A stretch of 64,000 bases of DNA, taken from contig CANXME010000511.1 in the NCBI GenBank assembly GCA_948144175.1, forward strand, positions 873,001-937,000. The letters are read 5' to 3'. Shown in pieces: positions 45,219 to 55,997 of the stretch. Numbering within the stretch: the first letter of the stretch is position 1; every line of letters starts with the position of its first letter. Both the position numbers and the translations under genes were made by a program. The DNA comes from Closterium sp. NIES-65. Taxonomy: Eukaryota > Streptophyta > Zygnematophyceae > Desmidiales > Closteriaceae. The notes beneath the pieces were generated by a model. It worked only from the letters and a program-made list of their open reading frames with translations. It was not told the DNA's origin and did no database searches.

Positions 45219-46280
45219 GACAGCAGCTGACAGTCTCACCGGGCAGGAAGAGTCGGGTAGGTCAGCGGCGCAGGTACACAGCCCAGGAGCAGCAGTAGCC
45301 CGACAGGAGCAGGAGAGCAGCTCCTCTGGCGGCTCGGGCAGCTCGGGCGGCTCGGGCGGCTCGGGCGGCTCGGGCGGCGCGGGCGGCTCGGGCGGCTCGG
45401 GTGGCTAGGGCGGCGCAGGCGGCCCGGGCGGCTCGGGTGGCGGCACGGGCGGCTGGGGCAGCTCGGTGGCGGCTCACGGGCGGGTGGGACGGCGCGCGGG
45501 GAGCTCACGGGCGGCTGGGCGGGCGGCCAGGTCGGCTCACGGGCAGCGGCGGCGGCGTCGGCGGCTCACGGGCGACGGCGGCTCACGGGCGGCGGCGGCG
45601 GCGTCGGCGGCTCACGGGCGGCGGCGGCGGCGTCGGCGGCTCACGGGCGACGGCAGCGGCAGCGGCGTCGGCGGCTCACGGGCGGCGTCGGCGGCGTCGG
45701 CGGCTCACGGGTGGCGGCGGTGGCGTCGGCTGGTCACGGGCGGCGTCGGCAGCTCACGGGCGGGCTGAAGGCCCACGGGTGGGCGGTTCGCGGGCAGCGC
45801 CGGCTCACGGGCGGGCGGCGTGACGGGCGGGCGGCGGGACGGGCGGCGGCGTCACGGGGGGGGGGGGCGACGGGACGGGCGGCGGCGTCACGGGCGGCGG
45901 CGTCACGGGCGGCGGTTCACGGGCGGCTGCGTCACGGGCGGCGCTCACGGGCGGCGCTAAAGGGTGGCGACTGGCGGCGGCTCACGGGCGGCGCTACGGG
46001 CGGCGGCTCACGGGGGGCGCTACGGGCGGCCGCACGGGCGGCGCTAACGGGCGGCCGCACGGGCGGCGCTACGGGCTGCGCAAAGGGCGGCGCGAACGGG
46101 CAGCCGCACGGGCGGCGCTAACGGGCGGCGCTAACGGGCGGCGCTAACGGGCGGCGCGAACGGGCGGCTCGAAAGGGCGGGCGCTAGGGCGGGCGCTAGG
46201 GCGGGCACTAGGGCGGGCGCCAGGGCAGAAAAAAAAGTTCTAGGTGGTGGGCCCGAAGCACAGTTCCCACAGGGGAACCT
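45219..46280 (-). promoter_or_regulatory. Structured GC-rich leader of element F
   Basis: Next to the primer binding site, a 6-bp stem GTTCCC/GGGAAC with a 4-base loop lies at 46263-46278. It is followed on the minus strand by CGGGCCCACC and a run of seven or more T residues. About 1 kb of short GC-rich tandem units, such as GGCGGCGCTAACGGGC and GGCTCACGGGCGGCGGC on the plus strand, leads to the gag start. Confidence 0.75.
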
Positions 46281-46292
46281 GCTCTGATTCCA
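46281..46292 (-). promoter_or_regulatory. Primer binding site of element F
   Basis: TGGAATCAGAGC on the minus strand, directly after the 5' LTR. Same variant as element G. Confidence 0.9.
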
Positions 46293-46427
46293 TGTCAAGA
46301 AGTGAACGAGAGAATGAAGTGAACTATGAACGAAGTGAGTACAAATAGGAAACCCTAGCTGTGTTGTACCCCCTATGGGATACCCCACTATAGCCTACAC
46401 AAATAAGTAAGCTATAATGTTCTGACA
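46293..46427 (-). repeat. 5' LTR of element F
   Basis: 135 bp, partner of 38948-39082, with the core GGCTATAGTGGGGTA on the minus strand. It abuts the target duplication CTATC. Confidence 0.92.
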
Positions 46428-47498
46428 CTATCGGCCCTGTCGCCGCCTCCAGCGGCCCCGTCGCCGCCCCTATCGGCCCCGTCGCCGCCTCCAGCGGCCC
46501 CGTCGCTGCCCCTTGCGGCCCCGTCGCTGCCCCTTTTGGCCCTGCCTTGACCCCAACCCCGGCCCTGCCCCGACCCTGTTGCGGCCCCGTCCCGGACCTG
46601 CCCCGACCCGGCCCTGCCCCGACCCTGTCGCGGCCCCGTCTCGGACCTGCCCTGACCCCGGCCCTGCCCTGACCCTGTCGCGGCCCTATCGCGGCCCTCC
46701 CCCTGCTATGCCCCGACCCTGCCTCGACCCTGCCCCGGCCCCGCCCCGGCCATGCTCGGTCGCCTGTCGCGGCGCACTGGGGGCACGTGCACCGCCCCCC
46801 CCCCCCCCCCCCCTCTTTTTCCCGTCGCTCGTTGCGGCTCCCTGGGGGGCCGCACGCGACCCCCTCAGGTCGCCTCGACAGGCGACAGGAGGGGCTACCC
46901 GGGGGGGGGGGGGGGCGAGCGTCGCCCCTTCTGCCGCCTGCTTTGGCGCCCTGGGAGGCCGCGCGTCGCCCCCCCCCCCCCACCCTCCCCCCCCTGTAAC
47001 CTCCCTACCCGCCATCCCGCCCTGCCCTGTGTTAGGGTTTGGGGGTGGCGAGTAGGGGGTGGCGGGTGTGGGGGTGGCGGGTGTGTGGTCTCCCCTTCCC
47101 CTCCTCCTCCTTTCGTTCCCACTGCTGCAGCTACCGCAAGGGGGGAGGGTGTGGGGGAGCTAGGGGAGTGGCATTGGGGTGGCGGGTGTGTGGTCTCCCC
47201 TTCCCATCCTCCTCCTTTCACCCCCCCTCTGCTGCTCTTGCAGCAGTGTGGGGGGGAGGGGGAGGGGGAGGGTGAGGGGATGGAGTGGGTGACCAGCCAG
47301 CGCCAGCCCGCCTCCTCTCTCTCCCTGCCGCCCCTCCTGTGGTCGGGGGGGAGGAGAGTAAAGGGGTGGCAGGAGTGCCTGCCCCCCCCCCCCCCTTTGC
47401 TGCTGTACCTGCTTTGTAACCTTGCCTGTTGCCTGCTGTTGCTGTTTTCTCAGTTCGTGTCACTGCACAGACTCCTGCTTCTGGCAGTTATGGGGGAG

Positions 47499-47724
47499 TG
47501 TTAGAATATATCTGTAACTGCCTGTAGCTGTAGTTAGTGTAGTTATTATAAACTTTGTTAGGTGGTGCACCTTCTTTGTTCATTTGCTATATGTTCTTGC
47601 AAATCATAGTGAAGTCATTCATTCTCCTTTTCAACTCTCTCGACATTTTCCTTTCCCTCGAACTTCACCACTAAGTCACTTAAACCCATGGCTCCTAAGC
47701 CTACTACACTGTAGTACCTTGACA
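47499..47724 (+). repeat. 3' LTR of element E
   Basis: 226 bp, preceded by TGGGGGAG and followed by the target duplication AGGGC. Confidence 0.9.
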
Positions 47725-48560
47725 AGGGCTTCCCTGAAAACAGAAAGTAAAATTTAGGGCTTTGTCGGGTTCACCCTTCGCGGGCTTAATCCGAGTAAGC
47801 GAGGCTTATTCTCACAAAAAGCCAGGGTTAGTGGAGTTCAGCCGCGGAGCTAAGTTTGCCCGTGAAGGAACCTTCCTGAATGGTCACTTCGAGTCGTACT
47901 CCGAGTAGGGTGTTCGGGCGATCGTTTGCCCATTCTGACTTACGCCACGTCGGGCTGAGTAAACTTCCGTCACACTTGCAAAGCGGGACTAAGGGAACTG
48001 CTTAGAAGCTCACTTACCCCGCTTAAAGCCCAAGACCTGAATTACTCAACGGAAGTCAACGCTAAAAACTAGGTTCGGGAGGCAGGCACGGAGAGGTTCG
48101 GTTGGGTTGCGAGAGACTTTCACTCGCGAAACCAATTTGCGACAAAAGTTTCTCGCTTCCCATGATGGGTGGGGTCCTTCCCACAACCAGAAAAGCGCGT
48201 GCATACCAAACTGTGCACAGTTTGAGACAGCACGCAAAGTATTAGGCATAGAGCATACCTGTAGACAGGGCAGGGCGTCGGCGTTCACTCAAAAGGGATC
48301 AGATGCGCCTTAGGATGTGGGTGGCGCCGATTTCGGTGATGACGCGCAAAGCTATTGTTCACTAGGTAAAGATTTTTGTGTCGAAATGCAGGTTATTGTG
48401 CAACTACTGCGTAGCGTAAACTCGTGGCGAAAATTGAATCGCTCCTGTTCGCCCAAGCGTAACAATCCCCTCGCCCTCGCCTTCCTTTCCCTAGGTCCCA
48501 TGCGTCCGCTCTCTGTCGTCGGCGTCGTCGCCATCGCTTCTGCAGCTCGTCGCGTTCGCG
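47725..48560. other. Host DNA without recognisable gene
   Basis: Unique-looking, moderate-GC sequence between elements E and J. A short open frame (48317-48727, plus) starts in it but runs into minisatellite and matches nothing I know. No RNA gene was recognised. Confidence 0.5.
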
Positions 48561-48711
48561 ACCCCAGCCCGTCGCCTTCGATCCGCCCGTCGCCTTCACT
48601 TCCCCCCCGTCGCCCCTACTCCCCCCCCTCCCCCCGCTCCGTTGCCTTCATTTCCCCCTCCCGTCGCCTTCACTTCCCCCTCTCGTCGCCTTCACTTCTC
48701 CCCCTCCCGTC
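48561..48711 (+). repeat. CGTCGCCTTCACTTCCCC minisatellite, left part
   Basis: Imperfect tandem units around CGTCGCCTTCACTTCCCC. The array continues beyond element J at 55998, and J is inserted in it with duplication CCGTC. Confidence 0.85.
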
Positions 48712-48839
48712 TGTCAGATTTATATGACATAGTTGCTGTAGGCTATAGTGGGGTAGCACATATGGGGTACAGGGTTTCTAGGGTTGTATTTGTACCCAAT
48801 CTTTCCTTAGTCATTTCATTCCTGTTTACTTGTTTCACA
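48712..48839 (+). repeat. 5' LTR of element J
   Basis: 128 bp, TGTCAGATTTATATGAC to TTGTTTCACA, with the core GGCTATAGTGGGGTA at 48741-48755. Confidence 0.93.
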
Positions 48840-48850
48840 TGGTATAGAGC
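48840..48850 (+). promoter_or_regulatory. Primer binding site of element J
   Basis: TGGTATAGAGC. Compared with TGGTATCAGAGC one C is absent. Element K has the same form. Confidence 0.85.
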
Positions 48851-49847
48851 GGGTCCTTCCTAAGGACCGTTTTTTATAGGGCCCACCGAAGCGCGCCCCG
48901 AGGCGCGCATTTTTTTTAGCGACCCCTCGGGTCGCCATTTCCTGATCGCGGCCCCGCCGCCTGCTTGACGCGGCCCCGCCGCCTCCACTGACGCGGCCCC
49001 GCCGCCGGCTCTAACGCGGCCCTGCCGCCCGCTACGTCGCGGCCCCGCCGCCTGCTTGACGCGGCCCCGCCGCCTCCACTGACGCGGCCCCGCCGCCTGC
49101 TTGACGCGGCCCCGCCGCCTCCACTGTCGCGGCCCCGCCGCCTGCTCTGACGCGGCCCTGCCGGCCCGCCGCTGCACCTGACGGCCCCGCCGCTGCACCT
49201 GCCGGCCCGCCGCTGCACCCTACGGCCCGCCGCTGCACCCTACGGCCCGCCGCCTCACCTGACGGCTCCGTCGCTGCGCCTGCCGGCCCGCCGCTGTACC
49301 CTACGGCCCGCCGCTGCACCCAGCGGCCCGCCGCTTCACCTGACGGCCCAGCCGCTGCACCTACGGCCCGCCGCTGCACCCAGCGGCCCGCCGCTTCACC
49401 TGACGGCCCCGCCGCTGCACCTACCGGCCCGCCGCTGCACCCTACGGCCCCGCCGCTGCACCTGCCGGCCCGCCGCTGCACCGGTCGACCCGCCGCTGCA
49501 CCTGACGGCCCCGCCCCTGCATCTCCCGGCCGAGCCGCCCCAGCAGCAGAGCCGCCCCAGCAGCCGAGCCGCCCCAGCCGCCGAGCCGCCCCAGCAGCCG
49601 AGCCGCCCCAGCAGCCGAGCCGCCCCAGCAGCCGAGCCGCCTCAGCTGCAGTGCCGCCCGAGCCGCCCGAGCCGCCGAGTCGCCCGAGCCGCCCAGCAGT
49701 CGAGCCGCCCGAGCCGCCCGAGCCGCCCGAGCCGCCAGAGCCGCCCGAGCCGCCCGGGCTGCCTGAGCCGCCCGAGCCCTCCCTACACTGCCCTGTCTGG
49801 TGAGCACTGAGCTTTACTCTGCGCACTGCCCTCTCTCTACTGCTGTC
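48851..49847 (+). promoter_or_regulatory. Structured GC-rich leader of element J
   Basis: A 7-bp stem GGTCCTT/AAGGACC (48852-48868) is followed by GTTTTTT, AGGGCCCACC and a GCGCGCC/GGCGCGC stem (48891-48908) with a T run. GC-rich tandem units (GACGCGGCCCCGCCGCCT, then GCCCGCCGCTGCACCC, then GCCGCCCCAGCAGCCGA) lead to the gag ATG at 49848. Confidence 0.75.
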
Positions 49848-52800
49848 ATGGCTACCCCCAGTGTCCTCGCCTTTGACGCTGAGGGCAGAGCCATTGACTT
49901 TGACGTGTGGGTAGACGACCTACTGCTTTTCCTACAGTGCGACAGAGCTGACGGACTCTCTCTCTTTGATCTCACTTCTGGTGCCTCTCCCGCCCCTGCT
50001 GCTACTGAGGATGCCACTGTTCGCTCAGTGTGGGCCACACGCGATGCTGCTGCACGTCTTGCTGTGCGTCGCCACCTCCCTCCCGCTGAGCGTGCGCACT
50101 TTGGGTCGTACAAGAGTGCTAAGACCTTGTACGACGCCGTTATCGCACGCTACTCCACCCCTGCCACTGCTGCACTGAGCCGCCTCATGCTACCGTACCT
50201 CTTTCCCGACCTTGCTGCTTTTGCCACAGTCGCCGACCTCATTACCCACCTGCGCACTAGTGACGCTCGTTTCCGCGCTGCACTTCCTGCTGAGTTCTGC
50301 GCCAAGAACCCCCCCCCCCCCAGTACTTCACTCTCTACTACATTGTCACCCGCCTCCCTGACTCCCTTCGCGGAGTCATGGACGACCTACTCGCACTCTG
50401 CCCCACCACTCTCACTGTCGAGATCCTCGAGAAGTCCCTCCTCGCAGCCGAGAAGAGCATTCTCGCTGTAGGGGCCTCTCGTGGTGACCCGCGCGCCCCC
50501 ATCTTTGAGGGGTGTTCCCCCTCCCCCCTCCTGCCCTCTGTTGCCTCTGCTGCTACGGCCGACCTTGTTGGTTTTGAGTCGGTCGGAGCGGCGTCTGCCC
50601 CCAGCGGGAGACGTCGCTCTGGCAAGAGCAAGGGGGGCAGGGGCGGTGGTGGAGGCAGCGGGGGCAGTGGAGGCGGAGGTAGAGGCAGCGGCGGAGGTGA
50701 GGGTGGTAGCGGGAGTGGCGGCGGGAGTGGAGGTGTCGGCGGAGGCAGTGGAGGCGGGGGCGGCAGCGGAGGTGGTAGTGGGGGTGGAGGCGGAGGCGGC
50801 GGTGGCGGCGGCGACGGTGGGAGTGGCGGTGGCGGTGGAGGTGGTGGCGGCGGCGGCGGAGGAGGCGGCGGAGGTCGTGGCGCGCCGAGGAGGAGTGGCT
50901 CCGGTGGTGGTCAGCGCCAGCAGCAGCAGCGTGGTCAGGAGACCCTCTCCCCGCAGCAGCTCCGTGAGTGGTACTCGGCGCGTCAGCGGGGTGGGGGTAC
51001 TGGTCCGTGCACTTACGTCCTGCGCACTGGCGACCGTGCGGGTGAGCAGTGTGGTGGTCCACACTCCGCCCAGCGTTGCTTCGGCCGCCTGACTGACGCT
51101 TGGTGCCGCCAGTTTCCTGACGCCTCTGAGATCCCTCGCTGGGACCAGCTGTCTAGGGCTGGAGTAGCTATCTTTGATCTTGACTTTGATGCTATTCTTG
51201 CTGCTATGTATGCTGTGACTATTAGTGAGGAGGGTGACTGTTACCGGTGTTTCCCGCCCGACCCGGGCATTGGTACTGTGGCTCTAGGTGCTGTTGAGGC
51301 TGTTGCTCCAGGTGCTGGTGAGGCTGTTGCTCTAGGTGCCAGTGAGTCTGAGTCCTCTGGTACTGGTGAGTCTGCTCTCTCAGGTACTGTGTCGACTTCA
51401 CCCTCTCTCACTTTCACTCTTGACTCCGGGGCGTCTCGCTCCTTCTTTCGAGACCGCACCACACTCACGCCGCTTAGTCGGCCAGTGGCGGTCTCCTTGG
51501 CAGACCCCTCCGGGGGTCCTGTTCTGGCTCGCTACTCCACTGTCCTGCCGTGCCCTGCGGTCCTGTCTGGCGCCCTGTCTGGTCTCTACCTCCCCTCGTT
51601 CTCTACGAACTTGGTGGCGGGTGCTGACCTACAGGATGCAGGGGTTGACCAGTTCACCCCTGCGCGCCGACGAGTCACCCACTGCACGGACGCGGACACG
51701 GGTCGACACCTGACCACATTCACACGTGGTCCAGGGTCGAGCCTGTACACACTCACTGTTCCGTCTCCTTCTCCTGCGTCTGGTCAGGTAGCTGCGTCGG
51801 GTCAGGTGTTTGCTGCAGCGTCCAGGTCTGGTCCTGAGTCTGCCCCCTGCTCGTGTCGCCTCCTGTCCCACGAGACCCTCCTGTGGCACCACAGGATGGG
51901 TCACCCCTCCCTGCCTCGTCTCCGGGGCATGGCCTCTCGCCTTCTTGTCTCTGGCCTTCCCCGGTCCCTCCCTCCCCTTCCTCCGGGGCCTGGCCCTCCC
52001 TGTGTCCCCTGTGTCGAGGGTCACCTGCGGGCTACCCCTCACTCCTCCCCGTTCCCTCCGACGGAGGCCCCGATGCAGACGCTTCACATGGACGTGTGGG
52101 GCCCAGCCCGCGTCCATGGACAGGGTCACGAGCGCTACTTCCTGCTGGTGGTTGACGACTACTCGCGTTACACCACGGTCTTCCCCTTGCGCAGCAAGGG
52201 TGAGGTCACTGAGGTATTGATCGACTGGATCCGCGCAGCTCGTCTCCAGCTCAGGCGGAGCTTCGGCTCGGACTTTCCTGTTCCGCGTCTGCATTCGGAC
52301 AGAGGCGGAGAGTTCTCCTCCGGCCTTCTGCGAGCCTACTGTCGGGCACGAGGCATCCGCCAGACCTTCACGCTTCCGGACTCTCCACAGCAGAATGGGA
52401 TTGCTGAGCGCCGCATCGGCATTGTCATGGACGTCGCCCGTACGTCCATGGTGCATGCGGCTGCCCCCCATTTTCTGTGGCCGTTTGCGGTTCGGTACGC
52501 CGCGCATCAGATCAACCTTCAGCCCAGAGTCTCCCGACCGGAGACCTCCCCAGCTTTGCTGTGGACGGGGAAGGTTGGCGATGCGTCAGCGTTCCGTGTC
52601 TGGGGATCTCGGGCGTTTGTCCGCGACTTGTCTGCGGACAAGCTGTCCCCTCGTGCTGCTCCCTGTGTCTTCCTTGGCTTCCCCACAGACGCTCCCGGGT
52701 GGCAGTTTTACCACCCCTCCTCTCGTCGTGTTCTGTCCTCCCAGGACGTCACGTTCAACGAGTCAGTCCCCTTCTACCGCCTCTTCCCCTACCGCACTCC

Positions 52801-55658
52801 TTCCCTCCCCCCTTCACCGGACTTCCTTGTGCCGGTTCCCCCCCCGGTAGACCCCCTCCCCCCTCAGGTTCCCGCCCCCTCAGGTGTGTCCCAGGTAGAC
52901 GCAGTTGACCCGGTCGAGGTTACTGGTGACTCTGGTGCTGCTGCGGGTGCTGGGCCTGGGGGTGCTGACTCTGGGGGTGCTGAGCCTGGGGGTGCTGAGC
53001 CGGGGGGTGCTGTGCCTGGAGCTGCTGAGCTAGGGGGTGCTGGGGCTGGGGGTGCTGGGTCGGGAGCTGCTGAGCCTGGGGGTGCTGAGTCTGGAGCTGC
53101 TGACCCTGGGGGTGCTACGTCTGGAGCTGCTGAGCCTGGGGGTGCTACGTCTGGAGCCGCTGAGCCTGGGGTTTCTCCTGCTGCTACGTCTCGCCGGGAG
53201 CCCCTCTCTCCACAGGAGCTGCGCGAGTGGTTTGCTCGCCGCTGGAGGCGTGCTGCTGGAGCTGGAGCTTCTTCGACCGTCAAGGGTGCTGGTGCTGCCG
53301 GTCCCGGAGCTGCTGGGCCTGCGGGTCCGACTGGAGCTGGAGCTGCTGAGGGTGTTGGTGCTGAGCCTACTGCTGTCTGTCCTGGCGGTGGTTCTACTGC
53401 TGGTGCTGCTGGAGGTCCTGCCGCTGGAGGTGTTGGTGGCGCTGGTGCTGTCGCTGAGGGTGCTGGTGCTGTCCCTGCTGAGTCTGGAGCTGTCGCAGTC
53501 ACTGTTGGAGCCTTCCTCTCCACTGCCTGCTCCCTCTCCTTACACTGGTCCTACTAGAGGTCTTGCTGAGCGTCGTGAGCCTGCGTCTCGTCCTGCGTCG
53601 CCTGTTCGTGCTGCTCGCACTAGTGGTCGCGGTTCGCGTCAGCGTCCTCCTCCTGTCCCTGGCACGCACCGGATGTCTCTGCGTCCGTCCACTGCTCCTC
53701 TGCGTGCCCCTTTGCCTTCTCCTCCTGAGTCCTCTCTTCCTGCGCTTGCCGACCCTGAGTCGGACTCTCTTCGTGCTGCCAGTCCTACTATCACGCGTCT
53801 CCTTGCTACTGTCGTCACTGACCCCTCGTTTGAGTCCACTGCTGCGTCTGCCCTTGTCGCTGAGCTCGTCGACTTTGCTGCTCGCTGTCGTCTAGACTAC
53901 GCTGCTAGTCTTGTTGCTGAGTCTGCGTCTGTCTGTCCTCCGTCCGTCGGGGGTGAGTGTGCTCTTGGCACGGACGTCCTAGAGGACAGGCAGGAGGAGT
54001 TACAGTGTCTGGCGGCTGCTTCACCTCATCTCGCGTTTGTACTGCTTGCTCCTGAGGGAGACCCGGATGCACTTGACATCCCGACTCCGCGCTCTTACGC
54101 GGAGGCCGTAGAGGGTCCCTACTCGTCTCAGTGGCAGGCAGCTATGGATGCAGAGATGGCTTCCTGGAAGTCCACAGGCACCTACGTTGACGAAGTTCCC
54201 CCTCCTGGGGCGAACATCGTCAGTGGCATGTGGATCTTCAGGGTGAAGCGGCCGCCGGGCTCTCCACCTGTCTTCAAGGCGCGGTACGTTGCTCGTGGCT
54301 TCAGTCAGCGGCAGGGAGTTGACTACTTTCAGACCTTCTCTCCCACCCCGAAGATGACCACTCTTCGGGTGCTGCTGCACATAGCCGCTCAGCGCGACTA
54401 CGAGCTTCACTCTCTCGACTTCAGCACTGCGTTCCTGCAGGGTAGCCTGCACGAGGAGATCTGGCTGCGCCGTCCACCTGGCTTCACTGGGACTTTCCCT
54501 CCTGGCACCCAGTGGAGCCTCCGACGGCCAGTCTACGGTCTCCGCCAGGCACCGCGTGAGTGGCACGACACACTGAGGACTACGCTTGCGGCTCTTGGGT
54601 TCGCTCCTTCTACTGCTGACCCGTCGCTGTTTCTGCGCACCGACACTTCTCTGCCGCCGTTCTACATCCTCGTGTACGTCGACGACTTGGTCTTTGCCAC
54701 AGCGGACACTGCTGGACTCGCCTACGTGAAGTCCGAGCTGCTGAAGAGACACACGTGCACAGACCTGGGTGAACTGCGCAGCTACCTTGGCTTGCAGATC
54801 ACTCGGGACAGAGCACGCCGCACCATTACCTTGACTCAGTCACACATGGTGCAGCAGGTCCTTCAGCGCTTCGGCTTCACGTACTCCTCGCCTCAGGCCA
54901 CTCCTCTGTCTACTCGCCACTCGCTCTCAGCTCTGCCTTCGGATGAGTCCGTAGAGTCGAGTGGCCCGTACCCAGAGCTTGTTGGCTGCCTCATGTACCT
55001 GATGACCTGCACACGACCTGACCTTGCATACCCTCTCAGCATTCTTGCACGCTATGTTGCTCTTGGGAGACACCGACCAGAGCACATGGCTGCAGCGAAG
55101 AGGGTGTTGCGCTACCTGTGCAGTACGTCGGGCATGGGGCTAGTGCTTGGAGGGCGGAGTCCAGTGGTCCTTACAGGGCACGCGGACGCTTCTTGGGCTG
55201 ACGACCAGGCTACGCAGCGGTCGTCACAGGGTTACACCTTCAGTCTTGGTTCCGGCTCTGTCTCGTGGCGGGCTACTCGCTCGTCTTCGGTTCTCAGCTC
55301 CAGTTGTGAGGCTGAGATCTATGCTGGGGCCATGGCTGCACAGGAGCTTCGCTGGCTCACCTACCTGCTGACTGACCTTGGAGAGCCGCCTCGTTCTCCT
55401 CCAGTGCTGTACGTAGACAACAAGGCCATGCTGGCCTTGTGTTGAGAGCAGCGTCTGGAGCACAGAACGAAGCACATTGCTCTTCGCTACTTCCTTGCTC
55501 GTGAGCTGCAGCAGCGTGGACAGTTGCGGCTTGCGTACGTGGCCTCTGAGGCCAACACTGCTGATGTGTTCACCAAGGCACTCGCGCCTTGTGACCATCA
55601 GCGCCTCTGCACCCAGCTGGGTCTTGTGCCTGTCTTGCCTCACTTGCTCTCCTCTTGA
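49848..55658 (+). pseudogene. Copia gag-pol of element J, about three breaks
   Basis: Begins MATPSVLAFDAEGRAIDFDV. Gag, poly-glycine tract, zinc knuckle of the C-x13-C-x3-H-x4-C type (around CTYVLRTGDRAGEQCGG), protease DSGASRSFF, GAG-pre-integrase LWHHRMGHPS, integrase (HMDVWGPARV, LHSDRGGEF, SPQQNGIAERR), pentapeptide linker, RT with YVDDLVF and RNase H are all present and very similar to F and G. It is broken at about three points and so is treated as a fossil. Confidence 0.9.
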
Positions 55659-55860
55659 CTTTACTTGTACTGTGACATATATATACCTGCTCTTGCTTGT
55701 CTAGTTTTATATATATATGTCTGTACTCCTGCATGTGAACTGGCCACTGGCCCTGCTCTTGTGCTCGGACTGTGTGGTGACGTTGTGATCCACCCTGAGC
55801 TTGCTCTGCTTTGCTTTACTTGACTTGTCTTGTGACCCCTTGTTTTCCCCCACTTTGCCT

Positions 55861-55869
55861 ATGGGGGTG
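55861..55869 (+). promoter_or_regulatory. Polypurine tract of element J
   Basis: ATGGGGGTG directly before the 3' LTR. Confidence 0.85.
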
Positions 55870-55997
55870 TGTCAGATTTATATGACATAGTTGCTGTAGG
55901 CTATAGTGGGGTAGCACATATGGGGTACAGGGTTTCTAGGGTTGTATTTGTACCCAATCTCTCCTTAGTCATTTCATTCCTGTTTACTTGTTTCACA
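55870..55997 (+). repeat. 3' LTR of element J
   Basis: 128 bp, about one difference from 48712-48839, followed by the target duplication CCGTC. Confidence 0.93.

Larger units (their letters stand above)
38948..46427 (-). mobile_element. Copia element F, looks whole
   Basis: Minus-strand Copia in the leader repeats of E. It has 135-bp LTRs (38948-39082 and 46293-46427) and duplication CTATC (38943-38947 and 46428-46432). Every expected part is present: primer binding site, leader hairpin, GC-rich leader, one uninterrupted gag-pol frame, AT-rich tail and purine tract. LTRs differ at 3 of 135 sites. It is the best-preserved member of the F/G/J/K lineage in the window. Confidence 0.94.
38101..47724 (+). 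mobile_element. Non-autonomous LTR element E, split by element F
   Basis: LTRs at 38101-38327 and 47499-47724 with duplication AGGGC (38096-38100 and 47725-47729). It has a primer binding site TGCTATCAGAGC at 38328 and a purine tract TGGGGGAG at 47491. Without element F about 2.1 kb remain. They consist of GC-rich leader-like repeats (GGCCCCGTCGCCGCCCCTATC) on the left and a G-rich module related to D and I on the right. No retrotransposon protein is encoded. LTRs differ at about 8 of 227 sites, so E is older than the F inserted in it. It is a relative of D in opposite orientation. Confidence 0.87.
48712..55997 (+). mobile_element. Copia element J, very recent insertion
   Basis: Plus-strand Copia of the F/G/J/K lineage. 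It has 128-bp LTRs (48712-48839 and 55870-55997) that differ at about one site, and duplication CCGTC (48707-48711 and 55998-56002). All structural parts are present. The coding region has about three breaks although the LTRs are nearly identical. It therefore either inserted already defective, helped by a relative, or decayed or was mis-sequenced in homopolymer runs. Confidence 0.93.

Noticed and set aside
48317-48727. Possible small host gene of 136 codons
   Set aside because: The C-terminal third is minisatellite, there is no recognisable domain, and no supporting signal was seen upstream.
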